From contig NZ_FOFP01000001.1 in the NCBI RefSeq assembly GCF_900110925.1, forward strand, positions 124,001-188,000: 64,000 bases of DNA, read 5' to 3'. The translations under genes and the position numbers were made by a program. The notes under the pieces are model-generated. The model was not told where the DNA came from. It saw only the letters and a list, made by a program, of their open reading frames with translations, and made no database searches. Positions 39,003 through 47,136 of the stretch are shown here, piece by piece. The DNA comes from Pseudomonas cuatrocienegasensis (GTDB lineage Bacteria > Pseudomonadota > Gammaproteobacteria > Pseudomonadales > Pseudomonadaceae). How positions within the stretch are numbered: the first letter of the stretch is position 1; each line of letters starts with the position of its first letter.

Positions 39003-39030
39003 GCAGCCAGGGCCGAACAACCCTGGCTGC
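39003..39030 (-). terminator. Hairpin after dienelactone hydrolase gene
   Basis: A perfect 10-bp stem GCAGCCAGGG / CCCTGGCTGC with an 8-nt loop lies 18 bp beyond the minus-strand gene's stop. No strong U-run follows. Confidence 0.5.
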
Positions 39031-39047
39031 TGCAAGGCGCTCGCCTC

Positions 39048-39752
39048 TTACTTGAGATGCTGGGCAAAGAACTCCGCCGTGCGGCTGTTGGCCAGTTGGG
39101 CGGCATCCGCGTCGAAATGCTCGCCGGCATTGCGCGCGAAGGCGTGGTCGCAGCCTGGATAGACGTGTACCTGTACCGCGGGCTTGCTCTGCAGTGCGGC
39201 GATGATCTGCGCACGGGCTTCGGCGCTGACGAAGCTGTCGGCTTCACCCATGTGCATCAGCAGGGCCTGGTCGATGCTGCCGGCTTCGGCCAGATGGCCT
39301 TCGATGCCCACGCCGTAGTAAGAAACGGCCGCGTCGACATCGGTGCGCGCGGCGCTGAGGTAAGCCAGCAGGCCGCCCAGGCAATAACCGACCACACCGG
39401 CCTTGGTGCCGGCTTGCGGCAGAGCGCGGGCGGCGGCCAGGGTGGCGGCGATGTCTTCGACACCCTTGGCCACATCAAAGCCCTGGTACAGGGCAAAGGC
39501 TTTGTCCCACTCGGCCTGGCTTTTGTCGGTCAGGCTGACACCGGGCTCCTGGCGCCAGAACAGGTCTGGGCAAACGGCCAGGTAGCCCTGGGCGGCGAGT
39601 TGGCGGCAGGTGGTGCGCATGTCTTCGTTGATGCCGAAGATCTCCTGGATCACCACGATCACCGGTGCGGGATGGGCGGTAGGCTGGGCGACGAAGGCGC
39701 TGAACTCGCCATCGGCAGTGGAGATCGTCAGGGTGTTTTGGCTCTCGCTCAT
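39048..39752 (-). CDS. Dienelactone hydrolase family protein
   Basis: A 234-residue alpha/beta hydrolase of the DLH type. It has VIVVIQEIFGINEDMR, the nucleophile elbow GYCLGG with Cys as nucleophile, and the Asp/His of the triad in MGEADSFVS and HVYPGCDHAFARN. True DLH hydrolyses dienelactone in chloroaromatic breakdown, but most genomic copies have unknown substrates. It lies beside, but 140 bp away from, the transporter/hydrolase locus, and any link is uncertain. Confidence 0.88.
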   Translation of the reverse strand: MSESQNTLTISTADGEFSAFVAQPTAHPAPVIVVIQEIFGINEDMRTTCRQLAAQGYLAVCPDLFWRQEPGVSLTDKSQAEWDKAFALYQGFDVAKGVEDIAATLAAARALPQAGTKAGVVGYCLGGLLAYLSAARTDVDAAVSYYGVGIEGHLAEAGSIDQALLMHMGEADSFVSAEARAQIIAALQSKPAVQVHVYPGCDHAFARNAGEHFDADAAQLANSRTAEFFAQHLK

Positions 39753-39892
39753 GGCAGGCTCCTGGTGAGGTGGGTAGAGGCGGTCGACATTTTTACCGCG
39801 TTTTGCGCGCGCTGGCGCGCCATTCGCGGCAAAAAGTCAGCGTTGGTTTATCCGACCGCCATATCGCGTTGCAGTTGCGCTGTGCCAGTGCC

Positions 39893-40546
39893 TCAGCGCC
39901 AGTTCAGGATCGGCCAGCCGGCCTGTTCGGCATGGGCACGCAACGCCGGGTCGGGGTTGACCACATGGGGCTTGTCGACCTGTTGCAGCAGCGGCAGGTC
40001 GTTACGCGAGTCGGAGTAGAAGTAGGCGCCGTCCAGGTGTTCGCCTTCGGCCTCGAGCCAGCTGTGCAGGCGCGTAACCTTGCCTTCGCGGTAGGTCAGC
40101 ACGCCCTGGGTGTGGCCGCTGTAGTAACCGTGCTTTAGCTCCAGGTCGATGGCCAGGACGTCGTCCACCTTCAGCCGCTCGGCGATGGCACTGACCAGAA
40201 AGTGCGCGGAGGCGGAGATGATCAGGATACGGTCACCGGCCGCGCGGTGGGTGGCCAGGCAGCGCGTGGCGTCGCTGTAGAACAGCGGTTCGATGACGTC
40301 CTCGACATAGGGCTCGACGACAAAGGCGACTTCCTCTTCAGTGCGCCCGACCAGGGGCGACAGGCTGAAGGTCATGTAGTCTTCCATGGCCAGTTTGCCT
40401 TCGGCATACAGCGCCATCAGCTCCCGATCGCGACGCAGAAAACTCTCGCCGTCGACCCAGCCGAGCTTGGCCATTTCGGCGCTCCACAGGCTGGCGCAGT
40501 CGCCATGAATCAGGGTGTCGTCCAGGTCGAAAATTGCCAGTGCCAT
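39893..40546 (-). CDS. HAD-IB family phosphatase
   Basis: A 217-residue haloacid-dehalogenase phosphatase of the SerB-like IB group. Motif I is IFDLDDTLIHGD (nucleophile and acid Asp), motif II LIISAS, motif III around EGKVTR, motif IV DSRNDLPLLQQV. The start MALAIFDLDD at 40546 is preferred over the adjacent ATG at 40549. It overlaps the ABC ATPase gene by one base and so is last in the transporter operon. It probably removes phosphate from a monoester made in this pathway. It is not a PhnX-type phosphonatase on motif grounds. Confidence 0.87.
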   Translation of the reverse strand: MALAIFDLDDTLIHGDCASLWSAEMAKLGWVDGESFLRRDRELMALYAEGKLAMEDYMTFSLSPLVGRTEEEVAFVVEPYVEDVIEPLFYSDATRCLATHRAAGDRILIISASAHFLVSAIAERLKVDDVLAIDLELKHGYYSGHTQGVLTYREGKVTRLHSWLEAEGEHLDGAYFYSDSRNDLPLLQQVDKPHVVNPDPALRAHAEQAGWPILNWR

Positions 40547-41535
40547 CAAGCCACCTCACGAATTGCAGAGGCGTCTATGGTAAGCGCAATCGCCTTCCCG
40601 GCGCTGTGCAGGTCGGCTTCCGAGCGGTTCAGTACATCCACTAGCAGCTCCACGCCACGGGCTTCGACGCGGTAGCGGATGACGTTGCCAAGCAGACTGT
40701 GGCTGCGAATATGCCCCTCGATTGTGCCCTGTTCGCCGATCTCGATGGCTTCCGGGCGGATCGCCACACGGCTGTTGATCGTGCGCAACAGCAGTTGGCT
40801 GGCGCTGTCGGCATCGAGCAGGTTGTAGTTGCCGATAAAGCCGGCCGCGAAGGCGTCGACTGGGGCGGTGTAGAGGGTTTCGGCGTCGCCGCTCTGGACG
40901 ATACGCCCGGCGTTCATCAGCACGATACGGTCGCTCATCACCAGGGCTTCTTCCTGGTCATGGGTGACGAAGATAGTGGTCAGGCCCAGTTCCTGCTGGA
41001 TGCTGCGGATCTGCTCGCGCAGGTGCTTACGGATACGCGCATCCAGCGCCGAGAGCGGCTCGTCGAGCAGCAGCAGACGCGGGCGGGTGACCAGCGAGCG
41101 GGCCAGGGCCACGCGCTGGCACTGGCCGCCGGAGAGCTGGTGCGGGTAGCGGTCGGCAAAGCTGCCCAGCTCGACCATGTCCAGCGCCTCGCTCACGCGG
41201 CGCATGCTGTCGGCGGTGGCGACTTTCTGCATGCGCAGGCCGAAGGCGACGTTCTGCTGCACGGTCATATTGGGGAACAACGCATAGCTCTGGAACACCA
41301 TGCCGATGCCGCGTTTTTGCGGCGCCAGCGGCACCAGGTCGTCGCCTTCGAGCAGGATCTGCCCACCGTTGACCTCGGTCAGCCCGGCGATGCAGCGCAG
41401 CAGGGTGGATTTGCCGCAGCCCGACGGGCCAAGCAGGGTGACGAACTCGCCCTGGGCGATTTCGCAGTTGATGTCGCTGAAGATCGGCGTGGCGCCGTAC
41501 TGTTTATGCAGGCCGCGGATGCTCAGGTAGCTCAT
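40546..41535 (-). CDS. ABC transporter ATPase (Fe3+/spermidine/2-AEP type)
   Basis: A 329-residue importer ATPase. Walker A is LLGPSGCGKSTLLR, Q-loop VFQSYALFPNMTVQQNVAFGL, signature LSGGQCQRVALARSL, Walker B LLLLDEPLSALDARIRK and H-loop FVTHDQEEAL. A TOBE-like C-terminal domain follows (NSRVAIRPEAIEIGEQG). The Cys in the signature motif (GGQCQR) is less common than Gln but occurs in phosphonate- and iron-type importers. It overlaps the second permease gene by 4 bp. Confidence 0.92.
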   Translation of the reverse strand: MSYLSIRGLHKQYGATPIFSDINCEIAQGEFVTLLGPSGCGKSTLLRCIAGLTEVNGGQILLEGDDLVPLAPQKRGIGMVFQSYALFPNMTVQQNVAFGLRMQKVATADSMRRVSEALDMVELGSFADRYPHQLSGGQCQRVALARSLVTRPRLLLLDEPLSALDARIRKHLREQIRSIQQELGLTTIFVTHDQEEALVMSDRIVLMNAGRIVQSGDAETLYTAPVDAFAAGFIGNYNLLDADSASQLLLRTINSRVAIRPEAIEIGEQGTIEGHIRSHSLLGNVIRYRVEARGVELLVDVLNRSEADLHSAGKAIALTIDASAIREVA

Positions 41536-42329
41536 GACTTGTCCTTGTTCAGGCGATTGGCTGCCCAGGTAAAGATCAGCACGAAAAAGAAGTAGGAAAT
41601 CACCAGGGCGCTGTTGAAGTGGCCGCTGCTGTTTTTCATGTTGTTGAGGTACACCTGCAAGGTCTCGTAGCGGGTGCCGACCAGCATGTTGGCGAACACG
41701 AATTCACCGAACAGAAAGCTGAACGAGAGAAACAGCGAGACCATCAGACCCTTGCGCAGGTTCGGTAGCACCACCAGAAAGGCGGCTTTCCAGGTGCTGG
41801 CGCCGAGCAGGTGGGCGGCGTCCATCAGGTCGGGCAGGTTGATCGCTTGCAGGTTGTTGGTGATGGCGCGGTACATGAACGGCAGGGCGATGGTGAAGTA
41901 GCAGCCGACCAGAATCCACGGCGTGCCAGTCATTGCCAACGGACCCGAACCATAGAGCTGCAGCAGGCCCACCGAGGACACCACTGGCGGTACGGCGAAG
42001 GGCAGCAGGATCAGCACGTTCATCAGGCCGTCGAGTTTCGGGAAGTGGTAATGCACCACGAACAGCAGCGGCAGAATCAGCACCACCGACAGCGCCAGCG
42101 CGCCAAAGCACACCAGCAGCGATTGGCCGAAGGCGTTGAGAAAACGCGCATCGCCCCAGAGTGCGACATACCACTTGAAGGTCAGGCCATCGGGCAGGAT
42201 GCTCGCCGACCAACTGGTCGACAGCGAGTAGAGCAGGGTGCCGGCCAGCGGCAGGAGCAGGATTGCGAACAGCAGCCAGACCACGGTGCGGTGGTAAAGC
42301 GCTGCTGGCTTGGCCTCAGCGCGCGACAT
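41532..42329 (-). CDS. ABC transporter permease 2
   Basis: A 265-residue BPD-type permease with about six hydrophobic segments (VVWLLFAILLLPLAGTLLYSL to VISYFFFVLIFTWAANRL). The EAA loop is MDAAHLLGASTWKAAFLVVLPNLRKGL. Order and pairing with the next gene match the PhnU/PhnV-like or FbpB-split importer arrangement. It overlaps permease 1 by 14 bp and the ATPase gene by 4 bp. Confidence 0.9.
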   Translation of the reverse strand: MSRAEAKPAALYHRTVVWLLFAILLLPLAGTLLYSLSTSWSASILPDGLTFKWYVALWGDARFLNAFGQSLLVCFGALALSVVLILPLLFVVHYHFPKLDGLMNVLILLPFAVPPVVSSVGLLQLYGSGPLAMTGTPWILVGCYFTIALPFMYRAITNNLQAINLPDLMDAAHLLGASTWKAAFLVVLPNLRKGLMVSLFLSFSFLFGEFVFANMLVGTRYETLQVYLNNMKNSSGHFNSALVISYFFFVLIFTWAANRLNKDKS

Positions 42330-43185
42330 GGTAGCTCCTCTTGAGCAGCAGTTGATGGGCCACGGTGATCACCGCCATCAGGCCGACCAGGATCATCGAC
42401 AGGGCGCTGGCCAGGTTCGGGTCCAGGGAAATATCCCCCGAGACCAGACCGGCGATACGGATCGGCAGCACGTTGAAGTTGCCGGTGGTCAGGTAGTACA
42501 CGGTCGCGTAGGCACCCAGGGCGTTGGCCAGCAGGATGACGAAGGTGCCCAGCAGCGCCGGGGTCAATACCGGCAAGCCAATGTAGCGCCAGAACGCCCA
42601 GGTGCCGGCGCCGAGCAGCGCTGCCGACTCACGCCAGTCCTCGCGCAGGGCGTCGAAGGCCGGGTACAGCAGGAGCACCCCGAGGGGAATCTGGAAGTAG
42701 GTGTAGAGCACGATCAGGCCGTTCTTCGAGTAGAGGTTGAAGCTCTCGATCAGGCCGATCTTGATCAGCAGCAACGTCAGCGCGCCGTTGAAACCGAGCA
42801 GGATGATAAAGGCGAACGCCAGGGGCACGCCGCTGAAGTTGCTGGTCATGTTGGAGAAGGCCATGACGAAGTCGCGCAGGCGCGAGTCGACCTGGCGCAG
42901 CGAGTAGCTGCCCAGCAAAGCCACGGCCATGCCGATCAGGCTCGACCAGAACGCGATCTCCAGGCTGTGCTTGATCGCCTGCATGTAGAAGCGCGAGCTG
43001 AACACCTTGCTGAAATTTGCCAGGCCCCAGCCCTCGGGGCTGTTCAGGCTGTTGATGGTGACCCAGACCAGCGGCGCGACCTGGAAGACGACAAAAAATA
43101 CGGCGAAGGGTACGAGCCAGAGCAGCGCCAGCCATTTGGCCTTGACGCGCACAGATTTAGCGGTGGAACCTGGATGATTGCTCAT
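42316..43185 (-). CDS. ABC transporter permease 1
   Basis: A 289-residue BPD-type permease. Membrane segments start at WLALLWLVPFAVFFVVFQVAPLVW. The EAA loop is REDWRESAALLGAGTWAFWRYIGLPVLTPAL. The start MSNHPGSTAK at 43185 overlaps the hydrolase stop (ATGA). The longer in-frame start at 43251 would overlap that gene by 70 bp and is rejected. Substrate is not evident from the permease itself. Confidence 0.9.
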   Translation of the reverse strand: MSNHPGSTAKSVRVKAKWLALLWLVPFAVFFVVFQVAPLVWVTINSLNSPEGWGLANFSKVFSSRFYMQAIKHSLEIAFWSSLIGMAVALLGSYSLRQVDSRLRDFVMAFSNMTSNFSGVPLAFAFIILLGFNGALTLLLIKIGLIESFNLYSKNGLIVLYTYFQIPLGVLLLYPAFDALREDWRESAALLGAGTWAFWRYIGLPVLTPALLGTFVILLANALGAYATVYYLTTGNFNVLPIRIAGLVSGDISLDPNLASALSMILVGLMAVITVAHQLLLKRSYHVAR

Positions 43186-43988
43186 GCCAGCAGCTCCCGG
43201 CACAGGGGTTTGTCGTGGGCGATGCCCAGCAGCTCGCAGACGGTGCCGCACAACTCGGTTTGCCGGGGCTGCGCCGCCGGATCGAGGCTGAAGGCGTTGC
43301 CCAGGACGAACAGCGGGACTTCGCGCTCTTCCGGCAGCAGGCCATTGTGCGAGCGGTCGTTGTTCATGCCGTGGTCGGCGGTGACCAGCACCTGGTAGCC
43401 GGCATCGAGCCAGGTCTGCAGGTAGTCAGCCAGGAGGATGTCGGCGCGTCGGGCGCTGTTGCGGTACTGGCTGCTGTCCAGGCCATGCTTGTGGCCGGCA
43501 TCGTCGATGTTCATCGGGTGCACCAGCAACACATCCGGGGTATGACGCAGGCGCAAGTGCTCGGCATCGGCGAACAGATGCGAGTCGGGGTAATGATCGG
43601 CGTAGTAGAAATGCCCGTGCTGGATAGGCAGTTGCGGGTCGTCGGTATGGCGGTCGCGGGCGGCGACGAAGGGCGCGCGGTTATATAACTCGCTGACCCA
43701 GTGGTAGGCCGCTGCGGCGGTCACCAGACCGGCGTCGCGGGCGTAGTGGAACAGGCTGCGCTGGTTGGACAGGCGTACGACGTCGTTGTGCACGATGCCG
43801 CTGTCGATGGGCGCAACGCCTGTGAGGATGCATTCGTAAAGTGGGCGCGAAAGCGCCGGTAGCTCGCATTCGAGGCGGTACAGCGCGCCACGGCCAGCGC
43901 TGCAATACGCCTGCAGATGGCCCATGGCATGCTGGGCAACCGAGTGGGCGAGCCCGTCGAGGACGACGAGGATGACCTTGGAAGGCAT
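43182..43988 (-). CDS. Alkaline-phosphatase-superfamily hydrolase (NPP/PhnA-like)
   Basis: A compact 268-residue hydrolase of the nucleotide pyrophosphatase/phosphodiesterase branch. VILVVLDGLAH gives the first metal Asp. LPALSRPLYECILTG aligns with the nucleophile loop, with Ser where most relatives have Thr. NIDDAGHKHG and VTADHGMNNDRSH supply the remaining metal ligands. Relatives cleave phosphodiesters, phosphonoacetate or pyrophosphates. No signal peptide is seen, so it should act in the cytoplasm on the imported substrate. It is placed between the binding-protein and permease genes of the same operon. Confidence 0.85.
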   Translation of the reverse strand: MPSKVILVVLDGLAHSVAQHAMGHLQAYCSAGRGALYRLECELPALSRPLYECILTGVAPIDSGIVHNDVVRLSNQRSLFHYARDAGLVTAAAAYHWVSELYNRAPFVAARDRHTDDPQLPIQHGHFYYADHYPDSHLFADAEHLRLRHTPDVLLVHPMNIDDAGHKHGLDSSQYRNSARRADILLADYLQTWLDAGYQVLVTADHGMNNDRSHNGLLPEEREVPLFVLGNAFSLDPAAQPRQTELCGTVCELLGIAHDKPLCRELLA

Positions 43989-44075
43989 GGGAAATCCTGA
44001 AGAGCGGATGGAAAAGCTTTACGGCTGAAACCGCCCCCACAGGTGGTGCCTGTGGGGGCGGCGCCTGGCAGTGGC

Positions 44076-44151
44076 GTAGGGTGGATGACGCTTTTTTCAT
44101 CCACCATTGCGATCTTGAAAGGGTGGACGGATAGAGCGTCGTCCACCCTAC
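44076..44151. repeat. GTAGGGTGG palindromic repeat, copy D
   Basis: A 76-bp element with outer ends GTAGGGTGGATGACGC and GCGTCGTCCACCCTAC. It lies in the 178-bp spacer between the binding-protein gene and the hydrolase gene of the transporter operon. Confidence 0.87.
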
Positions 44152-44166
44152 GAGACGACTGCCGGA

Positions 44167-45225
44167 TTACTCCATGTTGATGATCACGTTTTCCTGCCAC
44201 AGCTGCGGCAGTGCCTTGGACGTGGCTTCCCAGGCGGCGGCATCCTTGATCGGCTGGACCTTGGCGTACTGCGCGTTAGGCAGCAGCTTGGCCTGCACCT
44301 CGGCGGGCAGGGTCAGGTGCTCGGCGCGGATCGGCCGGGCATTGCCCTTGGCCAGGTTGATCTGGCCGGCGTCGCTGAGGATGTATTCGCGCGTCAGTTT
44401 GGCGGCGTTGGGGTTCTTCGCGTACTTGTTGATGATGGTGCTGTAGCCGGAAATCACCGAACCGTCGGACGGGATCAGCACCTCGAAGCGGCTCGGGTCG
44501 ATCTGGTCGCGGTAGGACAGGCCGTTGAAGTCCCACACCACACCGACTTCCACTTCACCTTTTTCCAGGGTCTGGATGGTCGGGTTGGCCAGCGACAGGC
44601 GACCCTGCTCGGCGATTGCAGCGAAGTAGTTCAGGCCCGGCTGGATGTTCTTCTCGTCACCGCCGTTGGCGATGGCTGCAGCCAGTACACCGTTGACCGC
44701 CTGGGCAGCAGCGCTGACGTCACCGATGGCGACGCGGTAGGTGCCTTTCTTCAGGTCGGCCCAGCTGGTGGGGACGTCCTTGACCAGTTGCTTGTTGACG
44801 ATAAAGGCGATGGAGCCGGTGTAGGCGAGCATCCAGTGGCCGTCGGCATCCTTGGCCCAGTCGGGGATCTGCGACCAGGTGGAGGGCTTGTACGGCTGGG
44901 TCACGCCCTGCTGCACGGCGATGGGGCCGAAGGCGGCGCCGACGTCACCGATATCGGCGCTGGCGTTGTCTTTTTCAGCGGCGAACTTGGCGATTTCCTG
45001 GGCCGAGCTCATGTCGGTGTCCATGTGCTTGAGGCCGTATTTGTCGGCCAGGTCCTTCCAGGTGTCCTTCCAGTTGGCCCAGCTGTCGGGCATGCCGACG
45101 CTGTTCACCGCCCCTTCGGCGCGGGCAGCGGCTTCGAGTGATTTCAAATCCGTATCGGCGGCCATGGCCTGGGTGGCCAGGGCGATGGCCGAGCCCATCA
45201 GGGACGCCAGTAGCAGGTGCTTCAT
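44167..45225 (-). CDS. ABC transporter solute-binding protein
   Basis: A 352-residue periplasmic binding protein of the Fe3+/polyamine/2-aminoethylphosphonate family. It has a signal peptide MKHLLLASLMGSAIALATQAMA, then LEAAARAEGAVNSVGMPDSWANWKDTW, IGDVGAAFGP, GSIAFIVNKQLVKDVPTSWADLKKG and VGVVWDFNGLSYRDQ. It is first gene of a six-gene operon (binding protein, hydrolase, two permeases, ATPase, HAD phosphatase). It is preceded by GGAGTTACCCC and by an operator-like site 37 bp upstream. Confidence 0.9.
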   Translation of the reverse strand: MKHLLLASLMGSAIALATQAMAADTDLKSLEAAARAEGAVNSVGMPDSWANWKDTWKDLADKYGLKHMDTDMSSAQEIAKFAAEKDNASADIGDVGAAFGPIAVQQGVTQPYKPSTWSQIPDWAKDADGHWMLAYTGSIAFIVNKQLVKDVPTSWADLKKGTYRVAIGDVSAAAQAVNGVLAAAIANGGDEKNIQPGLNYFAAIAEQGRLSLANPTIQTLEKGEVEVGVVWDFNGLSYRDQIDPSRFEVLIPSDGSVISGYSTIINKYAKNPNAAKLTREYILSDAGQINLAKGNARPIRAEHLTLPAEVQAKLLPNAQYAKVQPIKDAAAWEATSKALPQLWQENVIINME

Positions 45226-45261
45226 GGGGTAACTCCTTTATGTGTGGGTGCGGTTATGGTG

Positions 45262-45275
45262 TTGGTCTAGATCAG
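45262..45275 (-). promoter_or_regulatory. Operator-like site before binding-protein gene
   Basis: TTGGTCTAGATCAG, a near-palindrome of the GntR/HutC-subfamily type, lies 37 bp before the solute-binding-protein start. It shares the pattern TTGG-N-CTA-N3-CAG with the sites at 45528 and 18607. Confidence 0.6.
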
Positions 45276-45446
45276 CAAGAACCCCGCCAATCTAAAAGGT
45301 ATTGATGACATTTTTATGTCGTGAGTCTGCCGCTCGCCTAAAGGGCCAGCCGGCTGCGGGCGCCTGTCTAGCGTAGACCATGGGTTGCAGGCGCATTGGC
45401 GGGTGGCTTGTACGCTCGTTACGGCGGTTCTCCGGCATGCCTATTG

Positions 45447-45464
45447 CTGTCATGCCAGTGTCAT
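45447..45464 (+). promoter_or_regulatory. PHO box
   Basis: CTGTCATGCCAGTGTCAT consists of the PhoB half-site CTGTCAT, a 4-bp spacer and GTGTCAT. That is one mismatch to a perfect consensus dimer. It lies 92 bp before the GntR gene, oriented toward it. It implies PhoB activation under phosphate limitation. Confidence 0.75.
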
Positions 45465-45527
45465 CTACGCTGCCTAGAGTCGCGATCAAGCGCGGCCGAG
45501 GCCGTTACCCGTCCCACATGCACCATG

Positions 45528-45541
45528 TTGGACTAGTCCAG
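45528..45541 (+). promoter_or_regulatory. Operator-like palindrome before GntR gene
   Basis: TTGGACTAGTCCAG contains the perfect 12-bp palindrome TGGACTAGTCCA and lies 14 bp before the GntR start codon. It is suited to autorepression. Confidence 0.65.
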
Positions 45542-45555
45542 TCAGGAAATGCCCC

Positions 45556-46272
45556 ATGCGCGACCCTGCGCCCCGTGCTGTTACCTCCATCTGCCGAGCG
45601 TTGGCAGAACAGATCGAACGCGGCCTGCTGACGGCCGGCAGCCAGCTACCGGCCGAGCGCAAGCTCAGTGAGGTGTTCGACACCACCCGCATTACCCTGC
45701 GTGAGGCGCTGGGCCAGCTCGAGTCTCAGGGCTTGATCTACCGCGAGGAGCGCCGTGGCTGGTTCGTCTCGCCGGCACGGGTGGCCTACAACCCGCTGGT
45801 GCGCACGCACTTTCATGCGATGGTCGCGGAGCAGGGCCGGGTGCCGGCCACGGAGGTGCTCAGTGCCCGGCTGATGCCGGCCAGCGCAGATATTTGCGAG
45901 TTGCTGCAATTGCCTGGGTTGTCGAGCGTGTACCAGATCCGCCGCGCGCGTCGTATCGACGGGCGCCTGGTGCTGTATGTCGAGCACTACCTGAACCCGG
46001 CGTATTTCCCCGGCATCCTGGCATTCGACCTGACCCGCTCATTGACCGAGCTGTATGCCAGCGAATACGACATCCGCTATGGGCGGGTGCGTTTCGACAT
46101 GGTGCCAACCGCCTTGCACAACGAGGCGGCGACAGCGCTGAAGGTCGCAGTGGGCGGCCCGGCGCTGCGCATCGTGCGGGTCAACCGCGACCAGCACGGC
46201 CGGCTGATCGACTGCGACATGGAGTTCTGGCGCCACGACGCCCTGCATGTGAGCGTCGAGGTGCCGGATTGA
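45556..46272 (+). CDS. GntR-family regulator with UTRA domain
   Basis: A 238-residue HutC-subfamily regulator. The N-terminal winged helix is ICRALAEQIERGLLTAGSQLPAERKLSEVFDTTRITLREALGQLESQGLIYREERRGWFVS. The UTRA ligand-binding domain runs from about residue 85 to the end (VYQIRRARRIDGRLVLYVEHYLNP, RVNRDQHGRLIDCDMEFWRHDALHV). The arrangement of a divergent UTRA regulator next to a five-part importer resembles Salmonella phnRSTUV for 2-aminoethylphosphonate. It is probably the local repressor. Confidence 0.9.
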   Translation: MRDPAPRAVTSICRALAEQIERGLLTAGSQLPAERKLSEVFDTTRITLREALGQLESQGLIYREERRGWFVSPARVAYNPLVRTHFHAMVAEQGRVPATEVLSARLMPASADICELLQLPGLSSVYQIRRARRIDGRLVLYVEHYLNPAYFPGILAFDLTRSLTELYASEYDIRYGRVRFDMVPTALHNEAATALKVAVGGPALRIVRVNRDQHGRLIDCDMEFWRHDALHVSVEVPD

Positions 46273-46367
46273 GTGGTTCTGTTCAGCGCTCAACCAGTTG
46301 GGGGCGCTGGTGAAACGCTAGACGGATCGTTAGATTTATCACCGACTCGATATAAGGAGCCTTATTG

Positions 46368-47090
46368 ATGAGCCTGTCATTATTTCCGTCCCCTTCAATC
46401 TCGTACGACCGTGCCCGAGAGCTGTTGATCCAACTGCTCAATCAATGCCAGCGCAAGCTGACCAAGGCTGACTGGCGTCAGGCCTATGAGTGCCTGGAGG
46501 CCGTGCAAGAAGATGATGTGATGGACTGGGTAGCGGATACCGCGTTGTATTCCTATCGCGGTCAGCGGCGTGCCATTGATCGTATCCTGACGAAGCTCAA
46601 TACCAGCGATGAACTGGCTGTACGTCTGAAAGAAGGCTTGAGTACTGCCTGCTTCTCGGCGTTCGAGATCGTGGGTATCGACAGTGATAGTCGGATTTTG
46701 CTCAAGGACCTGCTGGACGAAGGTCGCGAGCTTACCCTGGTCGATCATAGCTTGGCCCGTAGTGGCAGCGTTGGGCTGATGTTCGCCGCACGGCTGATCG
46801 ATCTTGGCCCCTGGCATATGGGCCTGGGTATCGTCTTGGAACTGAGTAAGAGTGAAGCCGTAGCCCTGGGCTTGCTGTTGCGCAAGGATGATCGAGACGG
46901 TCTGCATGAGTTGATCTACCACTGCGAGCTGCATGGCATCGACCTGGTCGTTGCGCTGACACTGCCGGTGCTTGAAGAGCTCTGCGAGCAGTTCGACCAA
47001 TCACCTCAGTCGGCCGCGCAAATGCTGCAGGCCCTGCGTGGTCAGACTGGGCCGCAGGGCGCATGGACGCTCTTTGAGCCTGAGAACTGA
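46368..47090 (+). CDS. Hypothetical protein at edge of defence island
   Basis: A 240-residue soluble, helix-rich protein with no recognised domain (MSLSLFPSPSISYDRARELLIQLLNQCQRKLTKADW...). The ATG at 46368 has AGGAG 8 bp upstream. A TTG at 46365 is rejected. It has no signal peptide or membrane segment. It is convergent with jetD, 46 bp away. I cannot say whether it belongs to the defence island or to the ancestral chromosome. Confidence 0.7.
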   Translation: MSLSLFPSPSISYDRARELLIQLLNQCQRKLTKADWRQAYECLEAVQEDDVMDWVADTALYSYRGQRRAIDRILTKLNTSDELAVRLKEGLSTACFSAFEIVGIDSDSRILLKDLLDEGRELTLVDHSLARSGSVGLMFAARLIDLGPWHMGLGIVLELSKSEAVALGLLLRKDDRDGLHELIYHCELHGIDLVVALTLPVLEELCEQFDQSPQSAAQMLQALRGQTGPQGAWTLFEPEN

Positions 47091-47136
47091 TGGCGGCCGC
47101 CGCGAAACGCTATGGGTAATGTGGGCCGTACACAGG

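Larger units (their letters stand above)
45226..45555. other. Divergent regulatory region of GntR / transporter locus
   Basis: A 330-bp gene-free region between the binding-protein gene (minus) and the GntR gene (plus). It holds two operator-like palindromes (45262, 45528), a consensus-type PHO box (45447), a GTCTA-GCG-TAGAC inverted repeat (45366-45378) and a GACAT-N4-ATGTC inverted repeat near 45307-45320. These are listed or mentioned separately. Confidence 0.6.

Noticed and set aside
39893..40546. The HAD protein as phosphonoacetaldehyde hydrolase (PhnX)
   Set aside because: Motifs fit the IB SerB-like group. I do not see a PhnX-type cap with its Schiff-base Lys.
42310..43398. 362-codon plus-strand open frame over the permease genes
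   Set aside because: Gln/Arg/His-rich shadow translation of two membrane permeases, whose motifs are clear on the minus strand.
43182..43988. Direct assignment of the AP-superfamily enzyme as phosphonoacetate hydrolase PhnA
   Set aside because: The chain is much shorter than PhnA and has Ser in place of the usual Thr at the nucleophile loop, so only superfamily membership is supported.
45307..45320. GACAT-N4-ATGTC inverted repeat as a second PHO box
   Set aside because: It is an inverted and not a direct repeat, and only one half resembles TGTCAT on either strand.
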